Made by a program: the position numbers and the translations under genes | Part shown: piece after piece, positions 24,790 to 34,954 of the stretch | Numbering within the stretch: the stretch's first letter is position 1 | Layout of the letters: each line of letters opens with the position of its first letter | Source of the DNA: Channa striata | Taxonomy: Eukaryota > Chordata > Actinopteri > Anabantiformes > Channidae | DNA length: 64,000 bases | Direction: 5' to 3' | NCBI GenBank assembly: GCA_033026295.1 | Contig: CM065175.1 | Span: 2,903,501-2,967,500 of the forward strand | The notes under the pieces: model-generated | Database searches by the model: none | Told to the model about the DNA's origin: nothing | What the model saw: the letters and a program-made list of their open reading frames with translations, nothing else

Positions 24790-25693
24790 TTATATGTGGA
24801 ATGGCAACAGGCGGGTTTTCAAAAGAGCTCGATGGCACTGGCTGACTCGAGATCCGGTTCGCAACTCGCTTGCCGTACAATTTGGTTCTCTGTTCACATG
24901 AACGTGCTGGATTGCGAATAGTAAGGATTCCCACTGCCCCTGCTGCTGTAGTAGAAGCGGTTGTCCCGCAATGGCGATCTCGGTGGCGTCCTTGCGGCTG
25001 CCCGTGCGGACCTCGTCTTGTTTCTCCTTGAGCACGGTGGACATGAGAACCATGGTGACAACGTACATAACGTAGATGACGATGTTGAACAAGGCGATGG
25101 CGCATTCCATGTTGTGCAGCCTGTGTTCGTCTTTGATCAGCGGTCTATACAGCAGCTCCATGCAGCCCGCGATGACGGACATGAACAGCTCCACGTTCAT
25201 CACGATGAGACACGCAAACACAGTGCTCTTGCTCGGCTCCTCGCCTTACGGAGTCGTCCATCTTACGCTTGGTCGTGGCGGCGAAGAAGCTGAGCACTAT
25301 GCTCACGACCATGGCCAGGCAGCCCAGGGTGATCAGGGCTATGCCGGCGTGAATGTACACGTACTTGTACTCGGGCCTGCCCCGCTCGGTGCCCCGGTCG
25401 GCGCCGCTGCCATATCCCCTGGTGCTGTCCCTGCTGTCGGTGAAGTACAGGATGGTGTTGGGCATGGTGAGAAACCCCACTATCAGTGAGATGATCACGG
25501 CTATGGCCTCGCCCAGCTTTCCCCTGAAGCGGGCCACGCTCAGGATGGAGACGGGCAGAGCGGACAGCTTGCTGCCGAAGAGCTCTTTACCGGTGGAGAT
25601 CAGAGAGTCGAAGCTTCCCGCGATGCCGGCCCTGCCGCGCTGCATGTTGGTCGGATCCGCTGGGTGCCATGCCCCGCTGGAGACACCGGCCAA
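24790..25693 (-). pseudogene. Four-transmembrane viral membrane protein, frameshifted
   Basis: The first frame (25693 down to about 25230) has a hydrophilic N-terminus, then hydrophobic helices in LGEAIAVIISLIVGFLTM and GIALITLGCLAMVVSIVLSF. After a frame change near 25230 two more follow, in CLIVMNVELFMSVIAGCM and ALFNIVIYVMYVVTMVLM, then a polar tail to the stop at 24790. Total length is about 300 aa. Four-span envelope proteins are known in alloherpesviruses, but I cannot claim orthology. It is transcribed away from the fragment at 25776. Confidence 0.6.
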
Positions 25694-25775
25694 AGTGATT
25701 GTGTCTGCTGTGCGTTATGTCACACCTTAATGGTTGTTGCTCTCCTCCGAGGGTTCCGAGTGGAACATTTATTAC

Positions 25776-26043
25776 GATGAAGCTCCGAGGCCCGGTCGTC
25801 GAGTTCTGAAACTCGAAGGTGCGTGTGCGTGCCAGGTCGGTCGCGGACCACCGCTGGTACACCGTGCAAGGCATCACCAAGACCCTGGACTTGATCGCAC
25901 TCACAACATGATATGCATGGATCTGTTCGCGAGAATCCTACGCGGCCTGAACGACAACCCCGGCACCTCGCTCTGTTGGCTGCTCGAGTGCGTGGTCAAC
26001 CTGAACGCGCCCGAGTCCAAGGCCGCCGATTTCAGGGGAGCGC
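25776..26043 (+). pseudogene. 5' fragment of an unidentified viral gene, cut by a LINE
   Basis: The ATG at 25776 (MKLRGPVVEF) is followed by an in-frame stop. Coding-like sequence continues (VADHRWYTVQGITKTLDLI), shifts frame near 25905, and continues as FARILRGLNDNPGTSLCWLL. It ends abruptly where the inverted LINE fragment begins. Strong G/C bias at third codon positions on the plus strand argues for real ancestral coding. No family is recognised. Confidence 0.45.
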
Positions 26044-26046
26044 CCT

Positions 26047-26800
26047 TTACCGGAAGAAACCTCCAGCAGAACCAGGCTCAGGGTGGACGGCCATCTGCCT
26101 TGACTGGTTGGGCAGAGTGGAAAGTGGAGAGAGAAAAGAACAGAGCAACAGAAGCAGCAACAAAACATTGAACAGGTTAATAGGACCAGTAGCTGCACAC
26201 TGGAGGAAACACAGCGCCAAATCCGGGGACACCTGAAGACAGGGAGAGAGAGAGGGAGACAGAGAGGGAGAGAGACGACTACGGGACAAAGAAGACACAG
26301 AGTTAATGTCATACAGTGGTGACATTATAGATGTGGGGTGAGAGGAGAGAATGAAGAGAAGAGTAAGTGGCACAGTGCAGAGTCCCCCAGCAGTCTATAG
26401 CAGCATGACTATAACCAACTATAAGCTTTATCAAAAAAGAAGGTTTTGAGCCTAGTCTTAAAAATAGGGAGGGTGTCTGCTTCCTGAATCTGGACTGGGA
26501 GCTGGTTCCACAGGAGAGGAGCTTGATAGCTAAAGGCTCTGCCTCCCATTCTATTTTTGGAAATTCTGGGAACCACAAGTAGGCCTGCATTTTGGGACCG
26601 AAGTGGTCTAGTAGGATGATATGGTACTAAGAGATCTTTTAAATATGATGGGGCTTGGCCGTTTAAAGCTTTATAGGTAAAAAGAAGGGTTTTAAATTCT
26701 ATTCTGCATTTAATTGGAAGCCAATGGAGAGAAGCTAATGAAGGTGAAATATGATCTCTCTTACCAATCCCAGTCAGTAATCTTGCTGACACCAGTACAG
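26047..26800 (-). mobile_element. L2-like LINE 3' fragment inserted into the viral block
   Basis: A near-identical inverted counterpart of 21890-22615. On the minus strand it encodes RLLTGIGKRDHISPSL, SLHWLPIKCRIEFK and FKTRLKTFFFDKAYSWL (ORF 26792-26409), then the 3' UTR. It is 5'-truncated at about 26800 and also ends slightly early at its 3' end. It shows that the viral sequence has been resident long enough to receive host retrotransposons. Confidence 0.85.
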
Positions 26801-27093
26801 AAAGGCGAAACTGCTGTAATGATTTAATTCAGCAAAGCATTCAACTCATCAAGCAGTAAGACAGTACACTGCGTGTAGCGAATTATTGAACAAGGCATAT
26901 TTGAAAACCACAGGTTTGTTGCACATCAAAACATATCAAATACATCAGCAGCACGGTCCGAGACGCACCGGGTGCGCCTCTATGACTTAGATCTGGGTCC
27001 CTGGTCGACTGAGCCCAAACACTGAGCTTGGAACCCCGATCGACCGAGGCGCTATGCTGAGATCCCAGATTCAGCATTCATCTCCCGTCACGC
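26801..27093. other. Spacer between LINE insertion and CARD-PYRIN gene
   Basis: Mixed composition and no convincing frame. It may contain the 3' UTR of the minus-strand gene that ends at 27094. Confidence 0.3.
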
Positions 27094-27970
27094 TCAAGGT
27101 GATCCATGATCAGATCTCCGCGGGGAATCTTGTGAAACAGTACAATCAAGGTCTTCCTCGAGTTGACTCGTCTCTTCTGCGCGAATATCGTCGCCACGTC
27201 TCTCCTCAAATCCAGCCCGTAGAGGCTTTGCGACATCGAGGAACCGCTCCATTTCCATGTTTGCCAGGAACCACTTGAACAAGCCAAATTCGTCTCGGCT
27301 CAGCTCGCCGAGGTACGCCAGGATCTCCGTGATGGACATGTCGCTTGGAGTGTAGTCCGGTCCAACCTCGCTTTCCTCGTGGCCCCGTCTGATTTCGCTC
27401 TTCTCGCAGCCCCGTTCATTCGCCCGGCGTACTGCCACGTCTGGCCTATGACCACACTGGGGACACAGAGGTACACCGACATGCTCGGCTCCGAGACCCA
27501 TCCCTTTCCCATTCCCCTCGCGCCCAACTCCGTCACCGCGGCCCCTCTTGGGATTCCACCTGGCCCAGGCCTCCATGAAGGCAGTGGAGACTGCATTGCC
27601 TTTTGCTACGGCGCGATCCACCAACGCGCGGGTCTTGTCGGCGGCCGGGTATACCGCGATGGTCCAGTTCCTCCTGGTTTATCATCCCTAGCCCGCGGAG
27701 CTCGTGCATGACGTAATGCAGGCGAGCGATGTTTTGATAAATGTCCCTCACGTAGGATAACCTCTTTTTCCAGAGGATCTCCGAGCTGGCCACGCTTGCG
27801 TCAAGACCGTGCATGTCTTGTCCATTGGGCTTCGCTGCAACGACCGTCTTTTCTGCCGGCGCCTCTCCATTAAGCGGGCTGCCACTGTCATACTCAGAAA
27901 GTGGGACGAGAGACGGATCAGACGATCGTCCCACTTTCTGAGTATCCCTCGTCGTCTCTCTCCGGGCCAT
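27094..27970 (-). pseudogene. CARD-PYRIN death-fold protein of the viral block, frameshifted
   Basis: From an ATG at 27970 a polar leader is followed by a CARD-like helical region. This reads RLHYVMHELRGLGMINQEE, then in another frame after about 27660 DKTRALVDRAVAKGNAVSTA and FMEAWARW, matching the CARD pattern (...lisqeE...dKtraLvd.v..KG..a...F.eal). After a linker a PYRIN-like domain starts at 27339: MSITEILAYLGELSRDEFGL followed by FKWFL, the hallmark of fish PYD/DAPIN domains. The order CARD then PYD is the reverse of the host adaptor ASC. Known domain roles: inflammasome and apoptosis signalling by homotypic contacts. Inference: a captured host module that interfered with such signalling. 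The single frame break and the embedded 20-bp hairpin at 27890-27945 make this copy non-functional or uncertain. It directly follows the kinase gene on the same strand. Confidence 0.6.
27890..27945. repeat. Perfect 20-bp inverted repeat with 16-nt loop
   Basis: Arms at 27890-27909 and 27926-27945 are exact reverse complements, and the 16-base loop lies at 27910-27925. The hairpin is within the leader of the CARD-PYRIN gene. It may be a fold-back duplication that helped break the frame, or an RNA structure. Confidence 0.9.
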
Positions 27971-28049
27971 CCCCTGTGAACGCCGAGCTCCCCCAAGTCC
28001 TCGGGCGACGAAGAGGCCGCGGTCATCTTATTATCACGCGCTACAGCTG

Positions 28050-28801
28050 CATCGGAGACCTTCGTCTCGGTCACCCAGGGATGACTGAAAATTTGTTCCA
28101 CGCTGGGCCTCTTGTCTCAAGCACCGCAAGATCAGGTCCCTGCAGGTGTCAGAGAGCCCGGTTTTGAATTGTAGTCGCCCTCGGACGATTTCGCTGTTCT
28201 CCTCGAAAGGCACGTTTCCGTGCACCATGCTGTACAGCAGTATGCCCAGCGACCACACCTCGGCAAGTCGGGCGCGGAACAGGCCTCCGCTGCCGATCCT
28301 CTCGGGCGGCCCGTATGCTTTGGTGCCGTAGAACTCGCTGTGTACGTCATCGCTGATGGGATGCGCCGAGCCGAAGTCGATGAGCTGCAGCTTCTCCGTA
28401 TCTAAGTCCACGAGTATGTTTTCCTCCTTCAGATCCATATGTATGACCCCGCATATGTGACAGCATCTCACGGCCTCCTGGATCTGAAGGAGGAAGGTCC
28501 TGGTCATGTCTTCGCTCAGGCATCCTTTGTCTGTGACATAGTCGAAAAGGTCTCGCAAGACCTTAGGTTTCTCCATGATTATGAACCAACAGTCCCCTTC
28601 CCTGTAATAATTCAGCAGGCGCACAACGCTGTGGAATGAAGGCAACTCGATCTGATCCAACATCACGATCTCTGTTAGCACCTGCATTCCGTGCCGCATA
28701 CTCAATCGGCAGCGCTTGTGATCGCTGATTTTCACGGCCACATCTTTTCCGTCACAGAGTCTGACTCCAGGATACACACGACTAAACTGCTCTGTGCCCA
28801 A
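28050..28801 (-). pseudogene. PIM-like serine/threonine kinase
   Basis: Kinase subdomains are in order: LGTEQFSRVYPGV (degenerate glycine loop), VAVKIS (ATP lysine), VIHMDLKEENILVD (catalytic loop, with HMD in place of HRD), LIDFGS (DFG), GTKAYGPPE (PPE in place of APE), and WSLGILLYSMV. The VYxGVR, KxENILVD and DFGSA pattern is closest to the PIM kinases, a greatly expanded family in fish. A stop lies just before the glycine loop, so the N-terminus is short or once came from another exon. Near 28105 the frame shifts, and the final helix (EQIFSHPWV) is read in another frame. Known role of PIM kinases: survival and cell-cycle signalling. Inference: captured from a host, possibly once fused to the downstream CARD-PYRIN region. 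Confidence 0.75.
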
Positions 28802-28930
28802 CTTTTTTTAAACAAGACCCTGTACTTTTGTTTTATCATCGCAATTCTCACTACTGCAACAACAAAGAATCACTTCGACATCAAAGGCGCAGGTGGCTGG
28901 GCTTAATAGCGCACACCAAGTAGACGGGGC
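28802..28930. other. Kinase upstream region
   Basis: Short spacer with a poly-T/poly-A rich tract next to the kinase start. No promoter element is clearly identified. Confidence 0.3.
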
Positions 28931-29204
28931 CGGAGAGTCTCTATAGCGGAGGCGGTTGGAGGCAGTCAGATGTTCTTGGAGGCTCTCAGAGGCTCACAGA
29001 GCCCGTCGGAGGCGGACGGAAGCTGTCAGAGCTGGCCAGAGGCTCTAAGAGGGTCTCAGAGGCAGGCGGAGACTCTCAGAGTACCGGTCGGACGCTCTGA
29101 GTACCGGTCGGACGCTCTGAGTACCGTCGGACGGAGCGCTCGGACGCTCTGAGGGGGGGTCGGACGGAGCGGTCGGACGCTCTGAGGGGCGGTCGGACGC
29201 TGAG
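28930..29204. repeat. GC-rich minisatellite, cluster 1
   Basis: Degenerate units of about 20 bp with the core GGTCGGACGCTCTGAGT, preceded by more diverged 'ggaggctctcagagg' units. This is the same family as the clusters at 30.4, 36.1, 42.1 and 43.5 kb. It adjoins the outer edge of the left inverted-repeat arm. Confidence 0.9.
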
Positions 29205-30437
29205 CAAATAAGAAGGCTATGTGTAAGTTTTGTTATGTCATGCAGGCCGGACGGAGTCTTGGGATGGACTACCCTCACACAGGCGGAGACTCTCAGAGGT
29301 GGTCAGTGAGCAAAGGTTGTACACATACTGTAAATAAAATTCCACTCTTGTGTGTATCTATTGTTGCGGGTGTTTATTTTCATTATTGGTGAATAATTAA
29401 AATCACATGACATTCAAACTTCTCACTTTCTCACAGCCATTGACTAGAAACTCCATGTCACAGTTTTCTAATGAATTAATGTTTGCTACGCTGCAATTTT
29501 CTTACAAACATGCCTCCCACAAATCCCTGACGCTGCTGGATGTGACGGCTGAGCACTGCGGCATCCTTGGGTTCGGGTAGCAGTCGGTGTAACAGCCAGC
29601 TGTTCCCCTCACGCCCCAGGGTCATGAACTTGCCTATGGTCACGCCAGCCACATGGAAGTTGTGGAAGTATTGTGGCAGGCCGCATCGTTTTAGTTGTTC
29701 CAGGACGACCAGCCCGTGGATCTGGGTTCTCAGCACGGCGGTGGGAGCCATCCCATGTTCCACCATTGCCGACAGTTTCTCTAGTCTACCAGTCCCCTCA
29801 ATTTCTGCATGTTCTCAATGTCCCCCAGGGCCATGAACTCGCTCATGGTCATTTTTGCGATCTTTGGGAAGTATTCTTCCAGGCCCCAACCCGTCAAATG
29901 CTCAAGGATATGGAGCCCTTCGATCCTGTCACACAGTAACATGGCGGGACCTATCTCAGTTACCAGTCCCCTCAGTTTCTCTCTGTTCTCGAATTCCCCC
30001 AGGGCCATGAAGTCGCTCATGGTCACTTTTGCCCCCTCGAAGTTGGGAAAGTATTCTTCCAGTCCCCATTCCTTCAAATGCTTCAGGATATGGAGCCCTG
30101 AGATCCTGGCTCTCAGTAACGCAGCGGGACCTATTTTGGTTACCAGTTCCATCAGTTCTCTGTTCTCGATGTCCCCCAGGGCCATGAACTCGCTCATGGT
30201 CAAGTTCGCCTTCTCAAAGTTGAGTACGTATTTCTGCAGGCCCCAACGTACCAAATGGTCCTTTATCTCCACAATGTCTTGCTCAACGAAGGTGCTGTTA
30301 CAGTGATCGGTGTCCATGGCTGTGGCTGGGCTGACCGATGAACTCAGGCAATGTCAGTGGAGTAGGTTGGTGGATGCGTGCATACCAAAGCGCCAGAAGT
30401 CTCTACCTGTGCTTCAGATGCCGGCCGCATTTTATGA
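29205..30437 (-). repeat. Left arm of a large inverted repeat
   Basis: The whole stretch is repeated inverted at 42197-44147. It runs from the 'ctgagcaa...taagaaggcta' edge through the SAM-repeat gene to its TATA-like 'cataaaatgcggcc' upstream region. The left arm lacks the roughly 550-bp minisatellite present in the right arm and has a deletion in the gene. Confidence 0.9.
29476..30317 (-). pseudogene. Tandem SAM-like repeat protein, left copy, deleted and frameshifted
   Basis: It starts at 30317 (MDTDHCNST) and matches the intact right copy closely. Repeats 1, 2 and most of 3 are in one frame (30317-29781). After KLRGLVD the frame stops, and a deletion removes the end of repeat 3 and most of repeat 4. 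Repeat 5 and the C-terminus (GGMFVRKLQRSKH) are in another frame (29766-29476). The unit is WGLxxYxxNF...FMALG...L..L...IGPA.LL..RI..L, resembling a SAM fold. The polyadenylation signal is about 90 bp downstream as in the right copy. Confidence 0.8.
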
Positions 30438-30440
30438 GTA
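30426..30440 (-). promoter_or_regulatory. TATA-like element of the left SAM gene
   Basis: On the minus strand the sequence reads CATAAAATGCGG about 110-120 bp before the start codon. The identical element sits upstream of the right copy at 42196-42208. Conservation of both position and sequence in the two copies supports a core promoter. Confidence 0.5.
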
Positions 30441-30892
30441 GCGGTCGGACGCTCTGAGTGGAGGTCGGACGCTCTGAGTGGAGGTCGGACGGACCGGTCG
30501 GATGCTCTGAGTAGTGGTCGGACTCTCTGAGTAGCGGTCGGACGGGGGCGGGGCGGAAGCTCTGAGGGGCGGTCGGACGCTCTAAATAGCGGTCGGACGC
30601 TCTGAGGGTTGGTCAGATGCTCTGAATAGCGGTCGGACCATCTGAGCGGCGGTCGGACGCTCTGAGTAGCGGTCCGACGGACCGGTAGGATGTAGCGGTC
30701 AGACGGGGGCGGGGGAGAAGCTCTGAGGGGCGGTCAGATGCTCTGAATAGCGGTCGGACGCTCTGAGGCTCGGTCGGAAGCTCTGAGTGGCGGTCGGACG
30801 CTCTGATTGGCGGTCGGACGGGGCCGAGGCGGAAGCTCTGAGGGGCGGTCCGACGCTCTAAGTAGCAGTCGGACGCTCTGAGTGGCTGCAAA
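30438..30892. repeat. GC-rich minisatellite, cluster 2
   Basis: More than 20 degenerate units of GCGGTCGGACGCTCTGAGT type, in places with GACCGGTC interruptions and 'gacgggggcgggg' variants. It lies upstream of the left SAM gene, at the inner edge of the inverted-repeat arm. Confidence 0.9.
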
Positions 30893-31192
30893 ATCACATT
30901 TTGGCTCACGCGCAGGGCACTATGGCCTATGGCGGTGGCAACATCACATTCTACAATCAGTCAGAGCGGACCTCCAACGGATCCGCTGACAGCGCGTTTG
31001 ACTACTGTCACTCTCTGTACTTCCACAGTCGCATCCTGGTCCTTTCGCTGTTGTTACGACTGTGGGGCAGTCGATCAACCTGTACATGATGCTGGGCCTG
31101 CGTAGGTCACGGAACAGCTGCTCAATCTGCCCTTAGAGAACAACTCTGTGACGGCCTCACACCTCGTTTCAGGACCGTTCTGGTGCTGCTGC
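30893..31192 (+). other. Region with a short unassigned open frame
   Basis: A plus-strand frame at 30901-31089 (GGGNITFYNQSERTSNG, then a hydrophobic stretch) looks coding-like and has two N-glycosylation-type sites, but it lacks a recognisable family. It could be the remnant of a small membrane protein. Confidence 0.3.
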
Positions 31193-31970
31193 TCAATCCG
31201 CGCTTAGACAATCACCAGGGTTCGATGGGGGTAGCAGGAAGGAAGCGTGATGAGTATGTCTAAAACAGGGATGGTTCACAGAGGCGACGAAGAGGGAGCG
31301 CAGAGCGGAGCCGAGCTGCAGTTCTTCGTCTTCCGAGCTGCTCCCGACGCAGTGCTCCAGGAAGTGGGAGCACTCCACGCCCTTTGACGCGCACCCTTGG
31401 AGAAGATCGGCCTGCGAGACCGCGCTGTCCAGTGCGACGGAGCAGGGGGTCTGATCTCGCGAAAGCGCACGTCTCGACCGAGGACGCAGACCCTGGACAA
31501 GGATCCCCTCACAGTGAGCTCTGAAAGGGCTCCGACAAGGAGACTTGCGTCAGCTCCGAAAGCTCGATCGACGACCCTCGCTCGGACTTCGTCTGCTGCG
31601 CGCAGGTTTAGGGTGCGCTCGGACGTGTTCCACACGTACCATTCGTCAGAGGCAGCTCCCCGGGTGATGTAGCACGCGGTCGAGTGAGCTTCGGTCGACG
31701 GACCGGAGCCTCCGGGTGGCGCATCTCGCATCTGCCGCGCCGGGAGCCTCGACCGAGGCGCTCAACGGCAGGTCTGTGTCTGAAAACGTGGAGGAAAGAT
31801 GGACGGTGGACGGAACGGAGACTGAGAACTGCGTGGGCCGCGCGACCTTTATCACCTTCGCTGCGCATTGCAGCGCGCCCGAATGGATAGTGAGCGATCG
31901 AGGTCGCCTTTGCCAGATCTCTCCATTTTCTTTTCCGTCTGCATGAGTGTGAGGCGGGAGCTCGGGCGAC
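31193..31970 (-). pseudogene. Unidentified viral gene, frameshifted
   Basis: Coding-like sequence on the minus strand runs through at least two frames. Readable parts are ACYITRGAASDEWYVWNT, RVVDRAFGADASLLVGAL and, in another frame, SHFLEHCVGSSSEDEELQL. Third-position G/C bias supports an ancestral gene of about 230 codons. It lies directly behind the BIR gene on the same strand and could be its C-terminal continuation. No RING or other zinc motif is visible. Family unknown. Confidence 0.4.
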
Positions 31971-31975
31971 GCACA

Positions 31976-32341
31976 CTAGAGGACGAGGCCGTGCAGGTGT
32001 CCCTGAAGCGCCGCTGCTAACTTTGACATTTTCTGGTGACTGTCGGCACTGTGGGCCACGACTGACCGGTCAGCCTCACGCGATAAATCCTTCGGTCTGG
32101 GACGATTCCAAGCGTCGGGAACCCGGTTGGCTTCAGGGTGCGCAACCAACCCCTTGGCGAACCTCGCTTGTCCGATCTGAACCGCGAGACGCTCCGGTGT
32201 GTAATTGTCCTTGAGGTAGGGACACTCGCTGCCGCTAAAGAAGGCGTGCTGGTTTAAGAAAGTGTCGCCCTGCACATACTCCAAGAAGATCAGCCCGCAG
32301 CTGGAACAGCCGTGAGCGTCCCCTACCCCCGTGTGTGTCAT
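31976..32341 (-). CDS. BIR-domain protein (IAP-like)
   Basis: The frame from ATG 32341 to the stop at 31976 has 121 codons. The first 45 residues fit the baculovirus IAP repeat: TGVGDAHGCSSCG, then GDTFLNQHAFFSGSECPYL. The zinc pattern C12-x2-C15-x16-H32-x7-C40 matches the BIR consensus CX2CX16HX6-8C exactly. The usual N-terminal BIR helices (R..SF..WP) are missing or out of frame upstream, so the domain is 5'-truncated. No RING follows in frame. Known role of BIR proteins: binding caspases or their activators. Inference: an anti-death gene taken from a host. The start overlaps by about 10 bp with the divergent coiled-coil gene at 32331. Confidence 0.65.
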   Translation of the reverse strand: MTHTGVGDAHGCSSCGLIFLEYVQGDTFLNQHAFFSGSECPYLKDNYTPERLAVQIGQARFAKGLVAHPEANRVPDAWNRPRPKDLSREADRSVVAHSADSHQKMSKLAAALQGHLHGLVL

Positions 32342-33186
32342 GTTGGAGGGATTGCCCAATCACTCGCGCTACGACGCAGTGCTGCGCAGGTTGCTCGATG
32401 GCGTGGCGGATATGTTCCTTGGGAAAGCCGAGGATCGCGTCGGTTGGCCGAGCCTGAGCTCCGCTGTGATGGAGCTGGAGGCGACGCTGTCGCGTCAGAC
32501 GTCGGCCGAGACGCGCTGGCGCTGTTGCTTAGACACGATCCGGGATCTCCGCGACGGGCTCGCCTGCGAAACCGAGAGATGCGAACCCGCATTGAGGGGC
32601 GAGGCCGAAGCCAAGCGGGCTCTGGCATCTGAAGAGCGCGAGCGGAGAATGTGGCTGGTCGACTGGAGGATCCAAGGAGTGGATGAAACACGAGGACGAG
32701 CTGCGGATCGTGCGCCAGTCAAGCAGAAAGGACATCGATGAGCTGCAGACGCAGATGGCCGGCATCCTCATAGGCCACGCGAAACAAAAGGATGTGCTGC
32801 AGGAGAAAAATCTCACCTTGCAAAAGGCGTTGGAGGAGATGGCGAACGAGCTCCGGACGAATCAGGAGAGATGTGATGGCACGCAAGACGAGCTCGATCG
32901 CTGCAAGCGGACGCTGCAGGAGGCCGAAGAGGAGTCGGCTCGGTGTCGTGAACACGCCGCGAACCTCGACGCGCAAAGGGCAGAGATGGAAGGGCTGATC
33001 CGTGAGCAGAACAAGCGGGAGCACGCACTCGTGGAGGAGAGGGATGCGACGAGCCACCGCGTGGTACAGCTCCAGCGTGCGTTACATGAGATACGAGACT
33101 TTGTGGGATTGGATGCGAGCAGCGGTTTCACCGTAGACGACATACGAGCCCTGATGGATCGGTCGTTCAAAAGATTAAAAAAGTGA
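32331..33186 (+). pseudogene. Coiled-coil viral protein, one frameshift
   Basis: The first frame starts at 32331 (MCVMLEGLPNHSRYDAV) and runs to about 32670. The second (32683-33186) continues with long heptad-like, charged helices (e.g. QEKNLTLQKALEEMANELR, KRTLQEAEEESARCREHAAN) and ends SFKRLKK. The predicted structure is mostly coiled coil with a short globular end (FVGLDASSGFTVDDIRAL). This resembles structural or tegument proteins in general terms only. Family not recognised. Confidence 0.55.
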
Positions 33187-34158
33187 GAGGGCTCGGAGGA
33201 AGAGGAAAAAAGAGCAAATTAGTGAGAGGACGACCCTCGTCCAGGCACGGATTCTATTCGGGATCCGAGGATGATGACGATTACGCCGGGCCCATCACCG
33301 AGGCCGCTGACCGCCGTGACAAGGCGCCCGAGGCGAGATATAAACGTGCGTTTTCTTCGGACGACTCCGACGCAGCCGAGTCTGACGGGAAGAAGGAGGG
33401 GATCTGGAGGCCTAGCAAGTGCGTGAAGAAACGAGAGAGCCCCAGCGCAGATAAAATCGGGTCCCGATCGCTTCGGACCCAGTGCGTCTCCCTCAGGCAT
33501 GACACTCTCAACCGACTCTTCTCCGTCCAAGAAACAGAAAGGCGTGCGTGTCGAGGAGGGGTGCCGCCGGCGCAGCTCACCCGCCTCAACCGATCGACCT
33601 AAAAGAGCACCCGTCACGAGCAGTACGTCAAGTAGCGAGAGCGAATCTCGCGGATACCTCGGTGCATCGGGAAGGTCGACAAAGCGGCTCGGACGCGCCT
33701 GGTCCGACAGTGACCACGAAGTCAAATCTGAGCACAGAGAAAGCGACGGTGAGTGTGACACGGGCCCCGCTCGCAAAGACGAGGCGAAACGAGGACGCGG
33801 GGACGGCGGCCAAAGTGACAGCTACGGCGAAACCAAGGAGTGCGAGGAGAACCCAGCCTCTCGTGAGGAGGCCAGGCGTGAGCGAGTTGACAAGAGGGAG
33901 GTGGTGAGATCGGAGGAAGAGCGAGAAGGCGAGGAGACCGTTTCGTCCCTGCGTCCCTCACGGGCCCCCGCCGTTCTCCGGCAGCAGTCTCGATCGAGCT
34001 CGGACTCCGACACGGGTGTCCCGAGGAAGGGTGGGAAAGAAGGCATAGAGTCCGAACACGAATCTTGGAACGCTTCGGACACGCAGCGCAGCGAAGACGA
34101 AAGGGTCAATAGCGATGCGGATTCCACCGGGGACGCCGCTTGTGTCATTACAATGTGA
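33183..34158 (+). pseudogene. Acidic serine-rich low-complexity protein, one frameshift
   Basis: It begins directly after the coiled-coil gene. The first frame (to about 33490) has SGSEDDDDYAG and SSDDSDAAESDGKKE. The second (33499-34158) is rich in Ser, Glu, Arg and Lys (TSSTSSSESESRGY, RSEEEREGEETVSS). Many SD/SE sites suit casein kinase 2. AATAAA at 34559-34564 can end the transcript. Low complexity prevents family assignment. It could have been one long protein together with the preceding coiled coil. Confidence 0.5.
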
Positions 34159-34171
34159 TTTTAATCGAGGA

Positions 34172-34258
34172 GGGAGAGAGACAGACAGACAGACAGATAG
34201 ACAGATAGACAGATAGATAGATAGATAGATAGATAGACAGACAGATAGATAGATATGT
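34172..34258. repeat. (GACA)n/(GATA)n microsatellite
   Basis: Tetranucleotide runs of 'gaca' then 'gata' with some mixing, just after the acidic gene. Confidence 0.95.
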
Positions 34259-34259
34259 C

Positions 34260-34950
34260 TTCTGCCACAGAGCGACCCAAAAGGGCACAGCGTCCACAGG
34301 GCACGCAACTGACAAGATATCTATAGGAATTGGCATTGAGCGTGCATGCATCCCAATTGGAAGAGACGACTACAGCCGACGTCGAGGAACCCCGGCCTCA
34401 CGCCACCTCTTCGCAACCCACTGTATATTCTCTGTGGCGGGGAAAAGACGCCAAGCGAAAATGTTTGGGACCAGCAGTTTAGTTTTTTACTAGCTCAGAG
34501 AAGGTTTGAGAATCTCTCGTTCTCTCTCTGTGTGTTAGCATGTCTTGTGGATCACAGAAATAAAGCTCAAAATACAAAATGTTTTATCTGTGTGCGTTTT
34601 ATTTGCGGATCAGCTCAGAGAAAAGAAAAAGACAAATTGGACATGACTGTGAGGGTTGTGCAGTTCGTTTATTACATCCAACACAATAACATAAGGTCGT
34701 ACAGATAAACCCTGAGCTTTTGCGCAGGGTAGGCCTACTACATTGGTTATATTGCATTATGCATTTCACATGTCCCGGATCTTTTTTACACTGCGATCTC
34801 TTTCTCGTTCGCGGACCTGTCCCCCCCCTAGAAGTTGCAGTCGGAGCCGCACAGCGGGGAAACCCTTTTGAACAAGTCAATCAGAGAAGTCAGGCTTCTG
34901 GTGTTCTCCAGTAAGACTAGCAGGATTACGACCTTGTAGTATTCCACGCT
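34260..34950. other. Spacer with convergent polyadenylation signals
   Basis: It contains plus-strand AATAAA at 34559-34564 and a minus-strand signal (TTTATT at about 34667). It separates the acidic plus-strand gene from the minus-strand gene that ends at 34955. A minus-strand frame at 34599-34880 has several Cys but no clear motif. Confidence 0.35.
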
Positions 34951-34954
34951 GAGC

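Noticed and set aside
31396..31946. Plus-strand frames opposite the unidentified gene at 31.2-31.97 kb
   Set aside because: The minus strand shows better third-position bias and ordered sequence; the plus frames are Arg/Ser-rich shadows.
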